DNA from: Wukongibacter sp050859025
GTDB lineage: Bacteria; Bacillota; Clostridia; Peptostreptococcales; Caminicellaceae
Length of the DNA: 64,000 nt
Reading direction: 5' to 3'
NCBI RefSeq assembly: GCF_050859025.1
Contig: NZ_CP138200.1
Coordinates: 5,642,001 to 5,706,000, forward strand
The notes under the pieces were generated by a model. The model was not told where the DNA came from and did not search any database. It saw only the letters and a program-made list of their open reading frames with translations. Both the position numbers and the translations under genes were made by a program. Every line of letters starts with the position of its first letter. The stretch's first letter is position 1. Positions 15,809-24,633 of this stretch are shown here, piece by piece.

Positions 15809-17254
15809 CTAATAAGCCTTTGCAACATAAACCATATGTTTGGCTTCTTTTCCACAGAAATGACACTTGCCTCCTAGGTCCTCCTGCTCGAATGGAATAC
15901 ATCTTATTGTTGCACTTGTTTCTGCCTTAACATGCTCTTCACATTCTCTTTCTCCACACCACATAGCCTTTGCAAAACCAGGCTTATCTACCATTTTCTT
16001 CTTGAAATCTTCAAAGCTGTCTATATAATATGTGTTTTCATCTCTATGTTTTCTAGCTCTTTCAAGCATATCCTTTTGAATAGTATCTAGAAGTTTTACT
16101 ATAGTTCCAGCTAAACCATCCATTGATACAGAATCTTTTTCTAGAGTATCTCTTCTAGCTGCCATTACTTGGTTATTTTTAATATCTCTTGGTCCTACTT
16201 CTATACGAACTGGTACACCCTTCATTTCGTATTCATTAAACTTCCAGCCTGGTGAATAGTTTTCGTTATCATCAAGGTCAACCCTTAAACCTACAGCCTC
16301 AAGTTCTTTCTTAAGCTCATATGCTTTGTCAAGTACACCTTCTTTGTGCTGAGCTATTGGTATGATTACTACCTGAGTTGGAGCAAGAGCCGGAGGAAGT
16401 ACTAAACCTCTGTTGTCTCCATGAACCATAATTACTCCACCGATAAGTCTCGTTGATACTCCCCATGAAGTATGGTAAGGATGCTGCATATCTCCATTTC
16501 TATCTAGGAATGATATATCAAAGGCTGTTGTAAAGTGCTGTCCAAGGTTATGGGAAGTTCCTGCTTGAAGGGCCTTTCCATCATGCATCAATGCCTCCAT
16601 TGTATAAGTTGCATGGGCACCAGCAAACTTCTCCTTCTCACTCTTCTTACCTACTACAACTGGTATAGCTAGTAAATTTTCTGCCATTTCCCTATATATA
16701 TTTAGCATTTGTATTGTTTCTTCCTGTGCCTCTTCTTCAGTTTCATGCAGTGTATGTCCTTCCTGCCATAGGAACTCAGAAGTTCTAAGGAATGGTCTTG
16801 TACTCTTTTCCCATCTTACAACACTACACCATTGATTATATAAATATGGCAGCTCTCTATAGGACTTCAACCATTTAGCATACATTTCACAAATGATAGT
16901 TTCAGATGTAGGTCTTACACAAAGTCTTTCCGCAAGCTCTTCTTTACCACCATGAGTTACCCATGCAACCTCTGGTGCAAAACCTTCAACGTGCTCTGCT
17001 TCCTTTTGTAATAAGCTTTCAGGAATAAGTAATGGGAAATAGCAGTTTTTATGTCCAGTTTCCTTAAATCTCTTATCTAAAAAGCTTTGAATATTTTCCC
17101 AAAGGGCATATCCATAGGGTTTAATTACCATGAATCCCTTTACTGGCGAATAATCCACAAGATCAGTTTTTCTAATAACATCTGTATACCATTGTGGGAA
17201 GTCTACTTCCATAGGGGTAATCTCTTTTACAAAATCTTTATCTTTTTTACCCAT
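15809..17254 (-). CDS. proS: Prolyl-tRNA synthetase, archaeal/eukaryote-type
   Basis: 481 residues, the short class II form found in many Clostridia. Complete motifs include the proline-recognition RPTSE (CVRPTSETII), motif 2 (RWEKSTRPFLRTSEFLWQEGHT), motif 3 region (HGDNRGLVLPPALAP), an anticodon-binding domain and a C-terminal zinc domain (CGERECEEH, CHFCGKEA) ending in Tyr. This type has no INS editing domain. It is controlled by the Pro T-box at 17326-17605 and is downstream of ispF on the same strand. It is presumably the only functional ProRS in the window. Confidence 0.95.
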   Translation of the reverse strand: MGKKDKDFVKEITPMEVDFPQWYTDVIRKTDLVDYSPVKGFMVIKPYGYALWENIQSFLDKRFKETGHKNCYFPLLIPESLLQKEAEHVEGFAPEVAWVTHGGKEELAERLCVRPTSETIICEMYAKWLKSYRELPYLYNQWCSVVRWEKSTRPFLRTSEFLWQEGHTLHETEEEAQEETIQMLNIYREMAENLLAIPVVVGKKSEKEKFAGAHATYTMEALMHDGKALQAGTSHNLGQHFTTAFDISFLDRNGDMQHPYHTSWGVSTRLIGGVIMVHGDNRGLVLPPALAPTQVVIIPIAQHKEGVLDKAYELKKELEAVGLRVDLDDNENYSPGWKFNEYEMKGVPVRIEVGPRDIKNNQVMAARRDTLEKDSVSMDGLAGTIVKLLDTIQKDMLERARKHRDENTYYIDSFEDFKKKMVDKPGFAKAMWCGERECEEHVKAETSATIRCIPFEQEDLGGKCHFCGKEAKHMVYVAKAY

Positions 17255-17325
17255 TGCAACACTCTCCTTTTATATATTATTTACTTATTAAGTCTCTTTC
17301 TCTTTTTTAAAAATTTTATGGCAAA

Positions 17326-17605
17326 ATAAAAACCCTCGCTCCATTCTTTAGAGACGAAGGTGTTTTCGCGGTACCACTCTAATTAATTGTTGTGGATACT
17401 AGTTATATTCTTTTAACTAATTTCTCAAAACAAATTATCTTTTTGCGATGATAACGGTTTCGCAACCGTATGACTTAAATATACGTATTTCGCCATAGGC
17501 TCAGGGGTTGGTTCAAAAAGCATATATCCTATGAAATCTTCCAGCCAATGGATTTCACTCTCTAGAGGCGTCATCATTTCTACTTTTCCCCTTCATAGCT
17601 CATTG
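17326..17605 (-). promoter_or_regulatory. T-box leader, Pro specifier, controlling proS
   Basis: Stem I on the minus strand carries the specifier context TTTTTGAA-CCA-ACCCCTGAG. CCA (Pro) is at 17509-17511. The T-box sequence AGAGTGGTACCGCG is at 17367-17380, followed by a terminator stem (ACCTTCGTCTC / GGAGCGAGGGT) and TTTTTATTTT. The specifier matches the gene. Confidence 0.95.
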
Positions 17606-17634
17606 TATTAATTTTTATATTGTACTTTCATATT

Positions 17635-17714
17635 ATATACTAAAATACCAAAGGTTATTATAAATATATACGCTTAAGGTTCAAAATTCATTTACCTTGA
17701 AGTCACTTATTTAT
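17635..17714. repeat. Palindromic repeat family C, degenerate copy C4
   Basis: TATACTAAAATACCAAAGGTT... to ACCTTGAAGTCACTTATTTATA resembles the C family ends (TTGAAGTTACTTATCTAT), but the middle is shortened and diverged. Confidence 0.4.
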
Positions 17715-17729
17715 AACATTATATTTAAA

Positions 17730-18206
17730 TCATTTTATTTTGTCAACACTTACTATTGCTTGAGATGCAATTCCTTCACCTGTCCCTGTAAATCCAAGCC
17801 CTTCAGTGGTTGTAGCCTTAACATTAATCTCATCAATATCAACATTTAATGCGTTGGCAATATTTGCTCTCATGCTCTCAATATATGGAGCCATTTTAGG
17901 CTTTTGAGCAATAATAACGACATCTATGTTATTAACCTTATATCCCTTTTCCTTTAACTTACTATTTACTTCAATAAGAAGCTTAATACTTGAGGCACCC
18001 TTATATCTCTCATCACTATCAGGAAAATGCTTACCAATATCCCCTAGGGCTACCGCACCTAACATTGCATCCTTAATAGCATGAAGTAAGACATCGGCAT
18101 CAGAATGACCTAATAATCCTTTTTCGTAGGGAATGTCAACTCCTCCAATGATGAGTTTTCTACCCTCTACCAATTTATGTACATCATATCCTATTCCTAC
18201 ACGCAT
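17730..18206 (-). CDS. ispF: 2-C-methyl-D-erythritol 2,4-cyclodiphosphate synthase
   Basis: 158 residues, normal length. Metal ligands are in the N-terminal GIGYDVHKL (Asp8, His10) and HSDADVLLHA, and the substrate segment is GDIGKHFPDSDERYKG. The C-terminus TEGLGFTGTGEGI is conserved. IspF makes the cyclic diphosphate of the MEP isoprenoid pathway. It follows ispD on the same strand after a 271-bp gap, as in the Bacillus order ispD-ispF. Confidence 0.96.
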   Translation of the reverse strand: MRVGIGYDVHKLVEGRKLIIGGVDIPYEKGLLGHSDADVLLHAIKDAMLGAVALGDIGKHFPDSDERYKGASSIKLLIEVNSKLKEKGYKVNNIDVVIIAQKPKMAPYIESMRANIANALNVDIDEINVKATTTEGLGFTGTGEGIASQAIVSVDKIK

Positions 18207-18307
18207 TGTATCATCCTTTCAGTTTAAGGCTAAATTTAACTTTAAAGATTAATATCCCTCGCTCCAAGAACTAGCACAACAGATGAATTTAAGTAAAGGC
18301 TTTATAC

Positions 18308-18415
18308 TTAATCCATTTCTACATATTTCCCAGGAAATTTGAAAAATACTTCTTTGTTCGACTTATATTGTATCATTTTTATAGCAAATAGTACCAAGAT
18401 TATTATACCTAGCAT
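18308..18415 (-). CDS. Candidate 35-residue single-span membrane peptide
   Basis: In the ispD-ispF gap a minus-strand ATG at 18415 opens a frame with a hydrophobic helix (LGIIILVLFAIKMI) followed by a basic/aromatic tail (KFPGKYVEMD). There is no clear Shine-Dalgarno, so it could be chance or a decayed gene. The rest of 18207-18477 holds nothing else I can name. Confidence 0.2.
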   Translation of the reverse strand: MLGIIILVLFAIKMIQYKSNKEVFFKFPGKYVEMD

Positions 18416-18477
18416 CAAAGTTAATAGGGTTTCTTACATAACTATGAATTCTTTTATTATACATTGAGCTTTAATAT

Positions 18478-19167
18478 TTATCCTCTTTTATGACTCAATA
18501 TTGCTTCCACAGTCATCAAGTCCTCTGGAGTAGTTATCTTTATATTTTCATAATCGCCCTCAACCATTTTTACTTTTTCTCCCATATACTCAATTAACAT
18601 TGCATCATCGGTCCCCAATATGTTTTCCTCTATTGCAATCTCATGGGCCTTCTTAATAGTTTCAGTTTTAAATGCCTGGGGTGTCTGGGTGATCCATACA
18701 TTTTCTCTCTTTGGAGTAAAATCTACAAACCTATCGGCCTTCATAATCTTTATTGTTTCCTTAATAGGAACTCCAGCAGATACCGCACCATGTTCTTTGG
18801 CTCCATTAGTACATCTTTCTATGATCTGCTCAGATACTATTGGTCTAGCACCATCATGTATTAGAATGATTTCAGCCTCTTCATTTACTGCCAAAATACC
18901 ATTATAGACAGATCTTTGTCTTTCCTTTCCACCTATAATTACCTTCTTCACCTTTTTAAATTTATATTTTTCTAAAATATTTTTTTTGCATACTTCAATA
19001 TCATTCTTATTAATAACCAGAATTATTTCATCAATCAAAGGACTTTTTTCAAAAACATCTATGGTATGGGCTATAATAGGTCTTCCCTTCAAAAGCAAGT
19101 ATTGCTTGTTCATTTCAGCTTTCATTCTGGTTCCTCTCCCAGCAGCTAATATTATAGCAGTGTTCAT
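18478..19167 (-). CDS. ispD: 2-C-methyl-D-erythritol 4-phosphate cytidylyltransferase
   Basis: 229 residues. The N-terminal CTP-binding loop ILAAGRGTRMKAEMNKQY contains the catalytic Arg and Lys, and IHDGARPIV and TPQAF are conserved substrate segments. It activates MEP with CTP in the isoprenoid pathway. It lies 82 bp after yacL, with a terminator hairpin between them, and upstream of ispF. Confidence 0.96.
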   Translation of the reverse strand: MNTAIILAAGRGTRMKAEMNKQYLLLKGRPIIAHTIDVFEKSPLIDEIILVINKNDIEVCKKNILEKYKFKKVKKVIIGGKERQRSVYNGILAVNEEAEIILIHDGARPIVSEQIIERCTNGAKEHGAVSAGVPIKETIKIMKADRFVDFTPKRENVWITQTPQAFKTETIKKAHEIAIEENILGTDDAMLIEYMGEKVKMVEGDYENIKITTPEDLMTVEAILSHKRG

Positions 19168-19203
19168 ATTGTCATACTCCTTTTTTTACTTAATAAATTA
19201 AAA

Positions 19204-19219
19204 CCCAGCAAAAGCTGGG
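19204..19219 (-). terminator. yacL terminator
   Basis: CCCAGC pairs with GCTGGG across AAAA. On the minus strand it is followed by TTTTAATTT. It lies 30 bp after the yacL stop and immediately before ispD, so ispD probably needs partial read-through or its own promoter. Confidence 0.75.
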
Positions 19220-19249
19220 CTACTTATTTATCATTATATCATTTTTATT

Positions 19250-20362
19250 CTACGCAGTTTTATTTATCATGTTTTTTGGCTTTGCAAATATAAGTCGTCC
19301 TGCCGCAGTCTGAAGTACACTTGTTACCATAACATCCATTGTTTCTCCTATATGCTTTTTGCCACCATCAACTACTATCATAGTTCCGTCATCAAGATAA
19401 GCAACCCCTTGGTTCATTTCCTTTCCTTCCTTGATAACTTGAACTACCATTTCCTCTCCAGGTAGAACTACAGGCTTAACAGCATTTGCCAACTCATTTA
19501 TATTAAGAACAGGTACACCTTGAAGCTCTGAAACCTTATTTAAATTAAAATCATTTGTAATTATTTTCCCTGACATAACTTGTCCTAATCTTACTAGCTT
19601 ACTATCGACTTCCGCTATTTCATCAAAGTCCTTATTCGTTATCTTAACTTCTATCTCTAATTCTTTTTGAATCTTATTAAGTATATCTAAACCTCTTCTT
19701 CCTCTATTTCTTTTAAGAGAATCCGAGGAATCAGCTATATGCCTTAACTCTTCCAATACAAATTCAGGAATAATAAGGGGACCTTCAACAAATCCAGTCT
19801 TACAAACATCAGCAATCCTTCCATCAATTATAACACTGGTATCTAATATTTTAGGTATGTTATTACCCTCTACCTTGTTCACATCTTTGTCTTTAGAACT
19901 AGTTCTCCTGAATATATTTTGAAGATTTACTAAATCGTTAGTTTTCTTTGTTGCAATACTTACCCCTAAATAACCCAAGAAAATATAAACTATAACGGAA
20001 AGTATCGTACCCACATAAGGTATCGATGTAATAATCGTACTAATTAAATAAGCAATTATAAGTCCAATAATAAGCCCAACGGATCCTACAATGATATCGG
20101 TAGTTGGTATTTTTTGAAGCTCTGTTTCTACCCAATTTGCACTTCTAAGACCCTTTTTCATCAACCACGGTGTAATGGCAAAAAGTACACATCCAAATAT
20201 AATGGCACTAACTATATTAATAGTTAATATCTGTACCGACGATAAATATCCTATAGCGAAAAACTTTTGTATTGTAATAATTTTCGAAATTAACATTCCT
20301 ATCGCATATCCAGCCGTGGCTCCTGCAAAGGTTAGTGAACCACGTATGATTTTATTCAGCAT
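19250..20362 (-). CDS. yacL: PIN-TRAM membrane protein (YacL family)
   Basis: 370 residues. Four predicted membrane helices (about 1-145) are followed by a PIN nuclease-like domain (about 170-290) with acidic residues in DTSVIIDGRIAD, EEL and ITNDFNLNK, and a C-terminal TRAM domain (YLDDGTMIVVDGG to AAGRLIFAK). Family members occur next to ispD/disA across Firmicutes. An RNA-directed role is expected but not proven. ATG 20362 follows GGGAGGAGGTGG. Confidence 0.92.
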   Translation of the reverse strand: MLNKIIRGSLTFAGATAGYAIGMLISKIITIQKFFAIGYLSSVQILTINIVSAIIFGCVLFAITPWLMKKGLRSANWVETELQKIPTTDIIVGSVGLIIGLIIAYLISTIITSIPYVGTILSVIVYIFLGYLGVSIATKKTNDLVNLQNIFRRTSSKDKDVNKVEGNNIPKILDTSVIIDGRIADVCKTGFVEGPLIIPEFVLEELRHIADSSDSLKRNRGRRGLDILNKIQKELEIEVKITNKDFDEIAEVDSKLVRLGQVMSGKIITNDFNLNKVSELQGVPVLNINELANAVKPVVLPGEEMVVQVIKEGKEMNQGVAYLDDGTMIVVDGGKKHIGETMDVMVTSVLQTAAGRLIFAKPKNMINKTA

Positions 20363-20691
20363 GTTAACTCCACCTCCTCCCTGTAATTATATCCACAGAT
20401 TGAATATTTTATAACTAAACAGTCTACCTTTATCTTAAATTATTTGTAAAAGATTTAAATAGTTATAAATATAGGTTTAAGGTATCTATGAATAATTGGC
20501 ATTTAGTATAAATAAGTAGAACAAAACCTTCCAAGAAGATTTTGTTTAGACAAATGGTGGAAATTAAATCCATGACCCCCTATTGGGTTATAACAAAAAA
20601 AAAGAATTTGTTATAAATTATATACTATTTTTTATCTTCTATCTATATATATAACAAAATTATAACATTACTAGCATCATCAACCATCGTC
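20363..20691. other. carD-yacL gap without an assigned gene
   Basis: AT-rich. The only structures seen are hairpins TTATAACAAA / TTTGTTATAA (about 20587-20615) and AACAAAACCTTC / GAAGATTTTGTT (about 20520-20546). A yacL promoter is expected here but is not obvious. Confidence 0.4.
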
Positions 20692-21168
20692 CTACTGAAC
20701 AGATTGGTTGATAAGCTCTTCAACACTAAATTCATCAGAATCATTCACTAAAACTAACTCACTTACTAGTATTTGCTTTGCATTATTAAGCATCTTTCTC
20801 TCTCCAGTAGAAAGACCCTTCTCCTTGTCCCTAAGCATTAGGTTTCGAACCACACCAGCAACCTCGTAGATATCTCCACTTTTTATTTTATCCATATTAG
20901 CTCTATATCTTCTATTCCAATTTTGAGGCATCTTTGATTCATCATCATTTAATACTGCTAGTACTTGTTCTACCTCTCTTTCTGATATTATTTCTCTTAG
21001 GCCCATAGAATTCACATTATCAAGGGGAATCATTACCTTCATGTTTCTTAAAGGTAATCTTAAGATATAATATTTCCTTTTACTACCTAATATTTCCTTC
21101 TCTTCAATTGATTCTATTATCCCAGCACCATGCATTGGATAAACCACTTTATCACCGATATTAAACAT
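20692..21168 (-). CDS. carD: CarD-family transcriptional regulator
   Basis: 158 residues. The N-terminal Tudor-like RNA polymerase-interacting domain (FNIGDKVVYPMHGAGIIESI, then KVMIPLDN) is followed by the helical DNA-binding domain (QNWNRRYRANMDKIKSGD, EVAGVVRNL, LSTGERKML). CarD binds the polymerase beta subunit and stabilises open complexes. ATG 21168 was chosen because TAGGAGGTACTTCT precedes it; the longer frame adds nine unlikely residues. A consensus promoter is at 21202-21230. Confidence 0.93.
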   Translation of the reverse strand: MFNIGDKVVYPMHGAGIIESIEEKEILGSKRKYYILRLPLRNMKVMIPLDNVNSMGLREIISEREVEQVLAVLNDDESKMPQNWNRRYRANMDKIKSGDIYEVAGVVRNLMLRDKEKGLSTGERKMLNNAKQILVSELVLVNDSDEFSVEELINQSVQ

Positions 21169-21201
21169 AGAAGTACCTCCTAAATGACATTCCACATTAC
21201 C

Positions 21202-21230
21202 AGTATACAGTATTTGGTACTTGATGTCAA
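21202..21230 (-). promoter_or_regulatory. carD promoter
   Basis: TTGACA (21225-21230), 17-bp spacer, TATACT (21202-21207) on the minus strand, with a short leader to the carD start. The rest of 21231-21489 is AT-rich, between divergent genes. Confidence 0.8.
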
Positions 21231-21489
21231 GAAATTAATTATTTTATCATACACAGAATTGATTGTCAATATTTTTTTAGTAATTCATATATGTTTATCA
21301 ATAAATTTTATTCATCTAAAATAAGATTTTTACTTTTTTTCTTTTTTATCCCATTTTTTATTTTTTCTTACACAAATCTTTATCCTTTTAATTTGATCAC
21401 CTTTATGCTAAAATAATTATGATGACATACTTTATATTAGGTTATTCGGGAATAATCTGGGCTTACTGTCTACTCGGGAGTGATAAATT

Positions 21490-21885
21490 GTGAAGGATTT
21501 ACTATGTGATCAATTTCAAAATTCTGTTGATGAAGTATTAACAAGACACAAGAGTATTTTAGACATATTGACAAAGCTGCAAGAATCTTCTTCAAGAGTT
21601 AATAGAGCCGCAATTAAATCAGTCACAAGTTGCGGGTGCATCAAAATCAATGCTTCTAATCAAGAAGTTCCAGATGGAACCCCTTACAAAGACGCAAAGA
21701 ACTATATGGATAACCATCTTAATGGGGAACTTTGTGAAGTCTGTAAAGAAAAAATTATTCAAGAAATTGGAAGAAATTTATTTTATATTGCTGCACTAGC
21801 TAATAGTCTAGATATAAATCTTTATGATGTATTAATCAATGAATGCAAAAAAATTGAAGCCTTAGGTGAATATAGTTTATATTAG
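21490..21885 (+). CDS. DUF1573-type conserved clostridial protein
   Basis: 131 residues, start GTG 21490 after GGGAGTGA. The sequence (LLCDQFQNSVDEVLTRHKSI, IKSVTSCGCIKI, LNGELCEVCKEKI, NLFYIAALANSLDINLYDVL) matches a clostridial family often labelled DUF1573, found beside carD/disA. A CGC pair and a CxxC suggest metal binding or thiol chemistry. The C-terminal part resembles MazG-like helices. Function is unknown. It is divergent from carD and convergent with disA, with a terminator shared with disA. Confidence 0.7.
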   Translation: MKDLLCDQFQNSVDEVLTRHKSILDILTKLQESSSRVNRAAIKSVTSCGCIKINASNQEVPDGTPYKDAKNYMDNHLNGELCEVCKEKIIQEIGRNLFYIAALANSLDINLYDVLINECKKIEALGEYSLY

Positions 21886-21916
21886 AGCTTCTGGTCTGTC
21901 ACTAGAAGCTTTTTTT
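21886..21916 (+). terminator. Terminator between the DUF1573 gene and disA
   Basis: AGCTTCT pairs with AGAAGCT across GGTCTGTCACT and is followed by TTTTTTT on the plus strand. It lies in the 33-bp convergent gap and is probably used from both sides. Confidence 0.8.
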
Positions 21917-21918
21917 CA

Positions 21919-23007
21919 TTACTTTTTAAAGAGATGTCTATCTAAAAGTACTTGATCCCTTACTCTTCTGAGGCCTTCTTTAATATTCTTCGCCCTCACT
22001 TCTCCTATTCCTTCTACATCATAGAGTTCCTCTGTACTAGCTCTTAAGATTTTTTGAAAGTTTTTAAAATGCTCAACAATATTCTTTATGACAGTTCCCG
22101 GCAGCCTTGGTATTTTAAATAGAATCCTATATCCTCTAGTAATGACTGGTATATCTAAAATGTTTATATCATAGGAATATCCTAGTATTCTTGCTATACT
22201 AGGCAGATCTAAAAGTTCCTCTGACGAAAAATTTCTTAGCTTAGTCATTATAAAATCAATTGTATATTCCTCATTATCAATCCTATAATCCTTAATTACA
22301 TACTCTCTATCTTCCTTCACAAAGACAATTAACTCCTCTAGCTGCATGCTTACTAATCGTCCTTCACTTCCTAATTCATTTATATACTTTTCAACCTCAT
22401 TGGCTATCCTCATAACCATCTCTGCTCGCTGTATAACTAGGCAAACATCATATAGAGTTACCAGATCTTCAAGTTCTAAGGCACTTAAGCTTGTCATAGC
22501 TTGATCTAGAACAGCCTTGTATTTTTCTAAGGTTTGTATGGCTTGGTTAGCTTTATTTAAAACCTTATTTGTATCCTGTAATATATATTTGGACCAGTCT
22601 TTATATAGGGTGATTATATTTCTACGCTGAGATATAGATATAACTAAATTTCCCGTCTGCCTAGCAACTCTTTGAGCAGTACGATGCCTTATCCCGGTTT
22701 CAGATGATGGAATAACAGGATCGGGATTGAGCTGTGTGTTAGCATATAAAATCTTTCTTTGATCAGAGCTAAGTATTATTGCACCATCCATCTTAGCCAG
22801 CTCATAAAGATGTGAAGGAGTAAGTTCGGTATTTAAATAAAAACCTCCATCAACTAGATCAACTATCTCCTGATTATCCCCAAGTACAATTAATGCCCCA
22901 GTTTTAGCCCTAAGGATACTTTCTAGCCCCTCCCTCAATGTAGTTCCCGGGGCTAAAACTTTTAAAGATTCATTTATATCTTCTGTATTCCTTTCTTCCT
23001 TAACCAA
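21919..23007 (-). CDS. disA: DNA integrity scanning protein, diadenylate cyclase DisA
   Basis: 362 residues, normal length. The DAC domain has the DGA motif at 74-76 (KMDGAIIL) and the RHRT motif at 107-110 (TGIRHRTA). A long helical spine and a C-terminal helix-hairpin-helix DNA-binding domain (LYDVEGIGEVRAKNI) follow. It makes c-di-AMP and pauses on branched DNA. It overlaps radA by a few bases, as in Bacillus. Confidence 0.96.
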   Translation of the reverse strand: MVKEERNTEDINESLKVLAPGTTLREGLESILRAKTGALIVLGDNQEIVDLVDGGFYLNTELTPSHLYELAKMDGAIILSSDQRKILYANTQLNPDPVIPSSETGIRHRTAQRVARQTGNLVISISQRRNIITLYKDWSKYILQDTNKVLNKANQAIQTLEKYKAVLDQAMTSLSALELEDLVTLYDVCLVIQRAEMVMRIANEVEKYINELGSEGRLVSMQLEELIVFVKEDREYVIKDYRIDNEEYTIDFIMTKLRNFSSEELLDLPSIARILGYSYDINILDIPVITRGYRILFKIPRLPGTVIKNIVEHFKNFQKILRASTEELYDVEGIGEVRAKNIKEGLRRVRDQVLLDRHLFKK

Positions 23008-24376
23008 TCGATTTACCTCCCAAAATTATATCCAGGGCTTCATACACATTTTCTACACCTATGATTTCCATATCTTTAACTTTCCCTAGCCCACTCAAAT
23101 TACCCTTTGGAATTACACAGGTTTTAAAGCCCATTTTCACAGCTTCGGTTATTCTCTTTTCTGCATAATTCACAGTTCTTACCTCACCAGTCAATCCGAC
23201 TTCTCCAAAAATAATGGTTTGATTATCTATTATTTTATTTCTAAAGCTTGAGGCAATGGCTGCTACGATGGCTAGGTCCACTGCTGGTTCCCCTAACTGT
23301 ATTCCTCCTACAACATTTACATATCCATCTTGAGCTTGAAGCTGAAGACCTACCTTTTTCTCAAGAACTGCCATAAGCATTACTACTCTATTATAGTCTA
23401 TACCCGTTGCCATCCTCCTTGGAGTTCCAAAGTTTGTAGGACTTATAAGTGCTTGAATCTCTATTAGTACTGGTCTTGTTCCTTCTATACTTGCTACCAC
23501 CACTGATCCGGCAGTTTGCTTAGGTCTATGGGCCAAGAAAAGATGTGAAGGATTTAAAACCTCCTCAAGACCATTATTAGTCATTTCAAAAATTCCTATT
23601 TCATTAGTAGAACCAAATCTATTTTTTACTGCACGAAGTACTCTATATACATTATGCTTTTCACCTTCAAAATATAGCACTGTATCTACCATATGCTCTA
23701 ATACCTTCGGACCAGCTATTGATCCAGTTTTTGTTACATGTCCCACAATAAAGGTTGCAATTCCTAAGCTTTTCGATAGTTTCATTAGAGTAGCAGTGCC
23801 CTCACGTACTTGACTTACACTTCCTGGTGCCGACGTTATATTAGGATTATACACCGTTTGTATAGAATCTATAATTAGTAGATTTGGACCAATTTCTTCT
23901 ATATACTTTGAAATAAATTGAAGATTGTTTTCTGAAACTATATACAGATTTTCATTATCTATCCCCAATCTATCTGCCCTCATCTTAATTTGTTTTAGTG
24001 ACTCTTCTCCAGATACATATAGAACCTTTAATCCTAGACCCCCGATATTATTCGCTACTTGAATAAGAAGGGTAGATTTTCCTATACCAGGATCTCCCCC
24101 TACTAAAACCAGAGACCCCCTTACTATTCCGCCGCCTAAAACCCTATCCAATTCTCCATTAGAGGTTGAAAATCGGTTTTCTGTCTCAATTTTAATATTC
24201 TTTAGCCTAGTGGGCTTTTGTGAAATCACTGTGGATATCACACTGTCCTTTCGTTCCTTTTCCACAAATTCTTCCACAAAACTCTGCCAGCTATTACATT
24301 CCGGACATTTTCCCATCCACTTAAGGGATATATATCCACATTCTTGACAAACATACTTTGTTTTTATCTTTCCCAC
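23000..24376 (-). CDS. radA: DNA repair protein RadA
   Basis: 458 residues. The N-terminal zinc finger is CQECGYISLKWMGKCPEC. A RecA-like ATPase has Walker A GGDPGIGKST, and the RadA motif KNRFG (AVKNRFGSTNE) is followed by a Lon-like C-terminal domain. RadA drives branch migration in recombination. Both candidate starts are GTG; the one at 24376 is preferred because GAGGTGATATTT precedes it at correct spacing, against 24385 in the longest frame. It is in the same transcription unit as disA. Confidence 0.95.
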   Translation of the reverse strand: MGKIKTKYVCQECGYISLKWMGKCPECNSWQSFVEEFVEKERKDSVISTVISQKPTRLKNIKIETENRFSTSNGELDRVLGGGIVRGSLVLVGGDPGIGKSTLLIQVANNIGGLGLKVLYVSGEESLKQIKMRADRLGIDNENLYIVSENNLQFISKYIEEIGPNLLIIDSIQTVYNPNITSAPGSVSQVREGTATLMKLSKSLGIATFIVGHVTKTGSIAGPKVLEHMVDTVLYFEGEKHNVYRVLRAVKNRFGSTNEIGIFEMTNNGLEEVLNPSHLFLAHRPKQTAGSVVVASIEGTRPVLIEIQALISPTNFGTPRRMATGIDYNRVVMLMAVLEKKVGLQLQAQDGYVNVVGGIQLGEPAVDLAIVAAIASSFRNKIIDNQTIIFGEVGLTGEVRTVNYAEKRITEAVKMGFKTCVIPKGNLSGLGKVKDMEIIGVENVYEALDIILGGKSIG

Positions 24377-24439
24377 AAATATCACCTCAAATTCTCAAAT
24401 TTCTGAAATTTAAGCCTTTTTTACAATTTCTGTTATGTG

Positions 24440-24544
24440 TGTAGAGTTCATATAGCAGAACTCAATTTATACATATCAAAATACTCAATATTTCTAATAG
24501 TATTTTGATATGTATAAATTAACAATTCTACTTGAATCTCTATA
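24440..24544. repeat. Palindromic repeat family A, copy A5
   Basis: About 105 bp with the near-perfect inner arms CAATTTATACATATCAAAATACT and inverse. It lies between clpC and radA. Confidence 0.8.
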
Positions 24545-24598
24545 TAGACAAAGTCTATTTTGAGAATCTTTATAAAAGACTTTTTTCCAAATTTTTTA

Positions 24599-24625
24599 GG
24601 GATTCTACAACAATTGTAGAATCCC
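24599..24625 (-). terminator. Hairpin after clpC, probable terminator
   Basis: Perfect 12-bp stem, GGGATTCTACAA / TTGTAGAATCCC, 9 bp after the clpC stop. The T-rich tract is better on the plus side (TTTAATTTTT) than on the minus side, so it may be weak for clpC. Confidence 0.55.
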
Positions 24626-24633
24626 TTTAATTT

